In this document: in pieces, positions 40,949 through 46,695 of the stretch
Numbering within the stretch: the first letter of the stretch is position 1
How the letters are laid out: each line of letters begins with the position of its first letter
Source: Gnetum montanum
Lineage: Eukaryota; Streptophyta; Gnetopsida; Gnetales; Gnetaceae
Reading direction: 5' to 3'
Assembly: GCA_015680685.1 (NCBI GenBank)
Contig: MNCI01016152.1
Span: 70,971 to 117,665 of the forward strand
Length of the DNA: 46,695 nt
Notes under the pieces: model-generated
Database searches by the model: none
Seen by the model: the letters and a program-made list of their open reading frames with translations, nothing else
What the model was told of the DNA's origin: nothing
Translations under genes and position numbers: made by a program

Positions 40949-42535
40949 ATGGCATTTCTTCAGATGGGCGGTGCGGGTTCAGGCGCTACGGCTACAAGCG
41001 ATGCGGGTGCAGGCGGAGCGGTCAGCGAGACGGCTCAAGGAGGGGAGACGATGGAAGGACAGGCAGTTGCTGTTACAGCGACGGAGCAGCAGCAGACTAG
41101 TGTCTTCGGAGAGTGCTCTAGAGAAGGAACAGCGCTGCGCATAAAAGTTAGATGGCCAGACAAGGACATCCTGGACAAACTACAACGCTGCCTGCTGGGC
41201 AAATTCGTGTCCGAAGGGGTTCGCCCACGGGTCGACCTAATCAGGCGCTGGGCCCGAGCTGCGTGGAGATTAGACTCTGTGACGGTGCAATGCCTGGCAA
41301 ATGACCGTCTTTTGTTTTGCTTCGCATCCCTGGAGGACCGAGAACGAGTGCTAGTGGGAGGCCCTTGGTTCTATGGGGCACGCGGTCTTGCTTTGGCACC
41401 CTGGAGCACAGGGGCTCACCGGGATCTGACTCTATTTGAGCGAGCGCCAATCTGGGTGCGCCTACACGGCCTTCCCCTGGAATACTGGTCGCCAGAGTTT
41501 CAACAGTTCCTCCCTAAACTGTTCGGTGAATTTATCAAGTTTGATCCTTTCACCGAGACAGGGGAATACCTGGGATTCATGCGATTCTGTGTATGGCGGC
41601 CTCTCGTGCTGGAGGAGCACCTCGAGGAGCTGGTACTGGACACGGAGCTTGGTGAGGAGAGGGTCCGTGTGCAGTTTGAAAACCTACCGATGAAAAGGGA
41701 CAACCCGACACATCACGACCATACCACACCCAACCCAGAGGACGGGTGGCAACTAGTGGAAAAAAAAGGCCGCCGAGCAAACCAGAAACCTATGGTATCC
41801 GAAGGTGAGCCTAGACGTCCTGGGGGCAGGCCCCTTCGCAGAATGCAACCCCCCAGGGCTGATGGAACACAAGGACAGGCCGCAGCTACTGCCCGGACGC
41901 TCCACAGTCCTGGCAGACTGTAGAGGCTTTCAGCAGAGGTCATCCACAGGAAAGAGGAAACAGGAAAAGAGAAAACAGAAACAGAAACCGAAAAAGAGAA
42001 AACACAGAAAACAGAAAAAGAGAAAACACAGAAAACAGGAAAAGACACAGAAACAGGAACAGAGACAACACAGAAAACAGAAAATGGACAAGAGAAAACA
42101 GAGACATCGAAGAAGGGACAAATAGCCCAGCCAACGGCCCTGTCCAAGTCCTACGCCCATGCACTGCGGGGTGCAAGGGCCCTGGCCACTGGGGACCCCA
42201 GCCAGGCGAGCACCCAAACACGGCAAGTCGCGAAGCAACGCTTCCAGGGATCGCCGCACACACCCTTGGCTGGGGAGGAGGACCCTGCTCAGGAGGATTG
42301 GTCACCACCACCGGTCACAACCTGGCTAAACACCAGTAGAGGCTTGGCTCAGCCCAGCCCACCCCCCAAAGGGCCAAGCCGGCCTCGCCCTCGGGGGATG
42401 GCGGTATCCCTGCCAGTGACCAAGGTGGGTCGCCCAGACAACAGCACCCGTCGGCACAAGGCCACCAAGCTCTTAGTTGATTTGGGAGTGCAGCCCACAC
42501 TCCAGGAAGTTTACCACCAATTCCAATCTCCATGA
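40949..42535 (+). pseudogene. LINE-P ORF1: DUF4283-like RNA-binding protein with one premature stop
   Basis: The frame opens in flanking DNA at 40922, but the first ATG belonging to the element is 40949. It runs to TGA at 42533 (about 529 codons), with one amber stop at 41921-41923. Residues about 1-60 are Gly/Ala-rich. Residues 65-240 form a DUF4283-like domain (LLGKFVSEGVRPRVDLIRRW, LLFCFASLEDRERVLVGGPW, PIWVRLHGLPLEYW, FRERETG-like turns). A Lys/Thr/Glu repeat tract follows (41945-42110), then a Pro-rich tail. There is no CCHC knuckle. Such proteins bind LINE RNA. The stop codon overlaps the ORF2 start as ATGA at 42532-42535. One base change is all that visibly interrupts it. Confidence 0.8.
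41940..42115 (+). repeat. degenerate Lys/Thr/Glu-coding repeat in LINE-P ORF1
   Basis: Purine-rich phrases gaaaacagaaa and agagaaaacacag recur about every 24-30 bp. In the ORF1 frame they give KEKTQKTE-type units. The strand is almost free of T, which produces spurious Phe/Ser/Val frames on the other strand. Confidence 0.7.
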
Positions 42536-45299
42536 AGGTCCTCTCATGGAATTGCAGGGGCCAGGGTACCCCATACAAGCGCCATACCCTACAAAGTATG
42601 GTACACGATGAGAGATGTGATATTGTGTGTTTACAGGAAACAAAGCTACACCAGAAAGAGGCCCATTTTTTACAATGGCCGGGGTGGCACAGCCACCTGG
42701 TGGCCAGCAGGGGGCGCACGGGAGGCCTGGCCGTACTCACAAAGATGGAGTCATACGTTCTGGACACCTCCGATTGGTGCATTACGGTGCACCTACCTGG
42801 GATAGGTGTGTGGATCACCAATGTGTACGGCCCTCAAGATTGGCAAGGCCGTCTTCAAGAGATTTCGCGGGTGGCCAAGCTAATACCTCACAATGCCGGT
42901 TGGTTGCTGATTGGAGACTTCAACCAACGGCTCTACAGCTAAGAGAAGACTGGAGACAGCATGGAGGAACCCCCGGGGGCACCCGAATTTCTTGCCCTGT
43001 TACAGCGTCAGCATCTCTCCGACATGGAAATCATGGGTTGCAAGTATACTTGGAGTAATCGTAGACAAGGCACAGCGAGGGTTCAATTCCGGATTGACCG
43101 GGTCTGGGTCAGCAATGCGCTAGTGACCAATTGGGATATCCAGGCATTCGGTGTGGCTCGTATGGCCTCCAACCATCGGCCCATCATCTGCCAGATGACG
43201 GGTGAGGTTCCTCAGCACCCCCGCCCATTCTGATTTGAGCGCACCTGGCTACGCAAGCCGTGGCTGGGTAAACTGGTTCGAAACATATGGCAAGACTACC
43301 CGAACCCAGAGGACCCACGCGATTTTCTGAAACAGGGGCTAAAGACTCTTAAACATCAAATAAAAAATCTCGGATTGGCAGAAAAATACGGTTTCAAAGG
43401 GTACCGAACCCAGATACAGGCAAATCTGCAGGCAATTCAGCAGCAACAGGAGCAAGGGGCTGACCACACCCACGAGGAGCTCTCCCTCTAAGCTGAACTC
43501 CAACTACTGCACCAAGAAGAAGAAGAATACTGGCACCAACGGGCAAGGGTACAGTGGCTGAGGGCAGGGGATAGGCATACAAAATTTTTTTTTGCGGCAG
43601 CGAAGGCACACCGCGGATCTCGCCAACGCCCGCTACTGCGCTTCTTGCAGGGTGACCCAACACGCCCCAACTCCGGCGCAGACAATCTGCTGCAGTATTG
43701 GCAGCAGGTCTGGAAGTGGCAGCCCACAGTCCCGATCTCAGTGCCCGTGCAGAACATTTTAAATCAAGCAGATAATGCTCATCTTCTGCAACCATTCACA
43801 CGCCAGGAACTCCGAAACGCTCTGCAGAATATGCAGGCAGACAAGGCACCAGGGCCAGACGGGTGGCCCATTGAATTCTTCCATGAATTCGAGGCCGTGT
43901 TGGGGGCGAACCTGCTCGATGCGTTTAACTACATGCTGGCGTGGCGACAGGTTCGTAAAGAAATCAACTACTCCCACGTGGTCCTACTGCCAAAAACGGA
44001 TTCGCCCACTTCCCCAGGGGATTTTCGTCTCATCGGCGTCTGTAATTCCCTGATGCGTTTGTTCTTTTGCATGCTTGTGGCCCAGCTACGGCCCCTCATG
44101 CCTCGCCTGGTGGGTAAAAATCAGGCTGCTTTTATAAAGGGCCACCGTCTCCAAGACCAAGTCTTGCTGCTGCAGGAAATTCAACACTCCCTTCAGCTTG
44201 CAAAACTCCCAGGCCTGTGCATCCAACTAGACATAACCAAGGCCTACAACTTCGTGAGTTGGGTAGCCCTGAGAATGGTAATGCAAGCAAAAGGCTTCAA
44301 CCAGGCCTTCATGGAGCTCTGCCTGCAGATCCAATGCGGAGGCTGTTTCTCACTAGACATTGATGGCCACCTGTGGGGTTTTCACAAAACTGGACGGGGG
44401 CTCCGTCAAGGTGACCCCCTCTCTCCGTTGCTATTCCTGCTGATGATGGACCTCCTGCAAACATATTGTGCCGAAGAAGGGGTCCAGGGGCTCAATATGC
44501 ACAGCATCCCTTGCCTCACCACCCATTATGCGGACGACACCATGATCTTCACCAGGGTCGCGGTGCCGTAGGCCTGGGCATTGACAAGGGCACTGCATCG
44601 GTTTCAGCAAGAAGTGGGGCTAGCACCCAACACCAAGAAATCAGCGCTAATTTTCACACACACCTCCCTAGCGGTTCGCAGCAAAATCATCCAAATCCTG
44701 GGGATCCTGCTAGGAGAGGCAGACTCCTTCAGAAATAATTCCCGACAGACCCTCGCTGGATGCGGCTCTGGAAGGGCATTATCCCTGAGAAAATCAAAAC
44801 CTTTGGATGGCTGATCCTTCATCAGGCCCTCCCCGTCCGGGCCTTGCTGCAGACGCGTGGCCTGCCAATCACTCCCAATTGCCCCCTATGTAACCAACAC
44901 ACAGAAACCTTACGGCACTTCGTACACGAGTGCAATGTGACCAGGCATTTCTGGCGTATGACTAGCCTCTCGTCCCCAGATTTCTCCGACAACTCACCGA
45001 CGCTGGCTGCACTCTGGATTCTGTGGAAGGCCAGGAACGACTGTATCTTTAAAAAGGGGGGCCTCCCTCCCACGGCCGTGTTGGCTGGCCGAACCCGTAA
45101 GCTCTGGCAGGAAATCAGCGTTGCCATGAATCCTGACGCCCACCTCAAGTCTCCTGCGCCATTTNCCACATCCCCTAACTAGTCGCCCATCCGAACGCTG
45201 GTCTGGATTGAGGACGTCCTTCAGAACCACATGACGGGTATCAGACAGATTGTTGAGGAAAATCAACGTCGCCTGGAGGCTAGACCAGGGAAGCCTTAG
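42532..45299 (+). pseudogene. LINE-P ORF2: endonuclease, reverse transcriptase and zinc-knuckle tail
   Basis: ORF2 nicks DNA and reverse-transcribes LINE RNA. The endonuclease (42532-43200) shows LSWNCRGQG, CLQETK, VYGPQ, LLIGDFNQ and RIDRVW; the final SDH is SNH (SNHRPI), a lost catalytic Asp. The reverse transcriptase (43780-44560) shows DKAPGPDGWP, LLPKTDSP, AAFIKGHRLQDQ, QLDITKAYNFVSW, GLRQGDPLSP and an intact YADD box at 44527-44538. A zinc-knuckle tail follows (CPLCNQHTETLRHFVHEC, 44880-44935). Interruptions are stops at 42940, 43231, 43489 and 44569, a deletion with frame change near 44735-44760, and a stop at 45180; the frame ends at 45297-45299. It starts by a 4-bp overlap with ORF1. 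Not active as it stands. Confidence 0.85.
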
Positions 45300-45514
45300 T
45301 TATCATTTGTAATTCTGGTTTGGCGGTTGTCTGCTAGATAACGGCCCTTTCAGAGGAGGCCGACCACCGTGGGGTTGTCACGGCAGGGTCGGCCTGGGGA
45401 TTGGTTTTGGGGCGCTACCTTGGGCGGCATGGGGCCAGCCGCTCTGGCCTGTGCTATACAAATGTATAGCTGCATTTTTTCTGGAATTAATACACTCGAC
45501 CTTTTCCAAAAAAA
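45300..45514 (+). other. LINE-P 3' UTR and A tail
   Basis: About 200 bp, GC-rich at first, ending tttttcc and then an A run continuous with the duplicated target. A gaattaata stretch just before the tail may serve as a weak polyadenylation signal. Confidence 0.6.
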
Positions 45515-45530
45515 AATAGTCATGAGACCA
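45515..45530. repeat. target-site duplication of LINE-P, right (16 bp)
   Basis: Exact partner of 40928-40943, directly after the A tail. Confidence 0.9.
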
Positions 45531-46140
45531 AAGTAAAACATTTGCGGTCCCTAACGATCACCAACAGTGACACTAGCTCTCTTGGTATCAACTGTACTTT
45601 GTGCACACTTCCATTATCTTACTTGTGGATATGCATGACAAATCTTTTGGTCGGTTTCTAGATTTGAACTTGTTCTTGCTTGGCAAAGCTTTCTTGAATT
45701 CTCAAGGTAGAGGAAATGTTCTTGAATCCATCAATTCTAATAAGTAGCTTAACTTCTTGTACATGCTTTTCTTTTGAGATGGTTTGCATTGCTAATCTAA
45801 TCATATTACATGTGTTGTCGATCTAATCCTGGTTTTGCTAAATCTTTCTGTAATTCACTATTTTTGCAATTCTTCCTTTTTCAGTTTGATCACTCCTTCC
45901 ACATGTGTCAACTCTTCCCAATGGCAACAACGGTGATAGTTTCTTGGTGCATCGTGGTCAAGGTAATGATAAAAGTCTCAATGGTTTTTGGGTTCGTTTT
46001 CTAAAGCAACAACACACACATGACATTTGACATCAACAACAACCTTCAACCATGGTGGCTAGCTAATATTTTATGTATGGATATATTCATAGTATTAAAA
46101 ACCTATGAAATCTGATGTATAGGATTAAATCATTAACAAG
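45531..46140. other. no gene seen; flank of LINE-P
   Basis: AT-rich flank continuing the pre-insertion sequence. No domain or repeat recognised. A tggtatca at about 45579 resembles the start of a tRNA-Met primer site but has no LTR beside it. Confidence 0.3.
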
Positions 46141-46695
46141 TGATGAGCGGCAAGGTACCCCTACACTCAACCATAAAAATACGCGTGTTCACGCACGATC
46201 CGGTTGAACTCCATGGATGGGCTAGCTGTGGTATCTGGATCGTTACATGTTGATCGTAGTTCGTTGTCTTCCCACCTAGACTAGTATTTGCTTTGTCACA
46301 TATGGTTTAGTCCAGAGTGAGGTGTATGATGTGGACTTAAACTAGTGCTACTCCTAGAGGCAATGAAAAATAACTTTGTTTTAGCTAATAGGGAGTGGGA
46401 GAAGAGAATCTAAGCTATCCTAAGTGCGATGAGCATCCGTCCTTAATCATACGTACACATCTTGGACCTCGTGTACTACTTCTAGGCTTACCAAGCATAT
46501 ATTACTTGAGTGCTCCTAAATATGCTACTGGGTTACCAAGTAGTTACACTTAATGTTCGTGATTAAGTTGTACTCATTCCGCATTTAACAATAGGAATAG
46601 TAAATGATGGTAAAGAAATATTAACTAAGAAAATAATAAATAACAATAACAATTAAACAATTAAAACTAAGTGAATGCTGCAATGATAAAGTAAT
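46141..46695 (-). repeat. E2-family LTR, truncated by the window edge
   Basis: It begins TGATGAGCGG and follows the E2 LTR sequence (gtacccctacactcaacc, cccacctagactagtatt, tgagtgctc-type variants) for 555 bp to the window end. No tRNA-Asp primer site lies on its left. It is therefore either a solo LTR or the 3' LTR of a minus-oriented element lying to the right. It is clearly more diverged from the two E2 LTRs than they are from each other. Confidence 0.8.

Larger units (their letters stand above)
40944..45514 (+). mobile_element. LINE-P: L1-type LINE, near full-length, GC-rich
   Basis: The element has a 16-bp perfect target duplication, ORF1 (DUF4283-like), an ORF2 with endonuclease, reverse transcriptase and a zinc-knuckle tail, a 3' UTR of about 200 bp and an A tail (45508-45514). 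Its GC content is visibly far above the flanks. Only 5 nt precede the first element-internal ATG, so the 5' UTR is missing and a small 5' truncation is likely. About 0.55 kb is deleted inside ORF2. It is of the same family as LINE-M but much less decayed. Confidence 0.9.

Noticed and set aside
41713-42311. Minus-strand open frames rich in Phe, Ser, Val and Cys
   Set aside because: They mirror the T-poor Lys/Thr/Glu repeat of LINE-P ORF1. No start context or family similarity.
43394-43977. Minus-strand open frames within LINE-P ORF2
   Set aside because: Shadows of the GC-rich ORF2 coding frame on the + strand.
45579-45590. tggtatcaactg as a tRNA-Met primer-binding site
   Set aside because: Only the first 8 bases match and no LTR end lies next to it.

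Overview
This window looks like plant nuclear DNA dominated by old, nested retrotransposons. The case rests on Ty3/gypsy pol remnants of plant type, L1-type LINEs with a DUF4283-like first ORF, two dead copies of a sucrose-phosphate synthase segment, and primer-binding sites matching plant tRNA-Asp. The amount of decayed, still-recognisable retroelement sequence would suit a gymnosperm, but that is only an inference. No intact host gene, tRNA, rRNA or CRISPR array was found. Three single N bases (21328, 21376, 45165) mark a draft assembly.

Layout. 1-1437: a Ty3/gypsy polyprotein piece with a second-type RNase H ahead of reverse transcriptase. 1711-2216 and 2431-2809: two direct copies of a sucrose-phosphate synthase C-terminal pseudogene, exactly 720 bp apart. 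2838-3163: a dispersed repeat with a partner at 40608-40900. About 3400-4440 (minus): an unrecognised decayed coding region with coiled-coil character. About 4450-7447 plus 30272-31690 (minus): one L1-type LINE (LINE-M) split in two. 7453-30266: an Athila-like Ty3/gypsy element (E1) inserted in the first codons of LINE-M ORF2, with target duplication cctag. Inside E1 sit a solo LTR (8354-9190, duplication aacat) and a complete element E2 (14559-23217, minus strand, duplication gttga) that splits the E1 integrase. E2 has gag and a long 3' ORF but no pol. 32500-35840: a decayed gag-protease of another Ty3/gypsy element. 37100-39625: a less AT-rich island of broken host-gene-like fragments. 40944-45514: a GC-rich, nearly full-length LINE (LINE-P) with a perfect 16-bp target duplication. 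46141-46695: the start of a further E2-type LTR.

How the parts relate. E1 and E2 have different LTRs but share homologous gag proteins, a tRNA-Asp primer site, the same polypurine-side signature and a homologous 3' protein of roughly 930 codons. That protein has a domain resembling the 'putative plant transposon protein' family followed by long coiled coils. E1 has the enzymes (now dead) and E2 does not, so E2 looks like a non-autonomous partner. The most unusual point is that each element carries, just upstream of the 3' ORF, an internal module resembling its own LTR promoter (GATATC-core palindromes plus a TATA box). A conserved motif of about 33 nt also lies in the spacer, once in E2 and three times in E1. 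Together these suggest that the 3' protein is expressed from a separate internal transcript.
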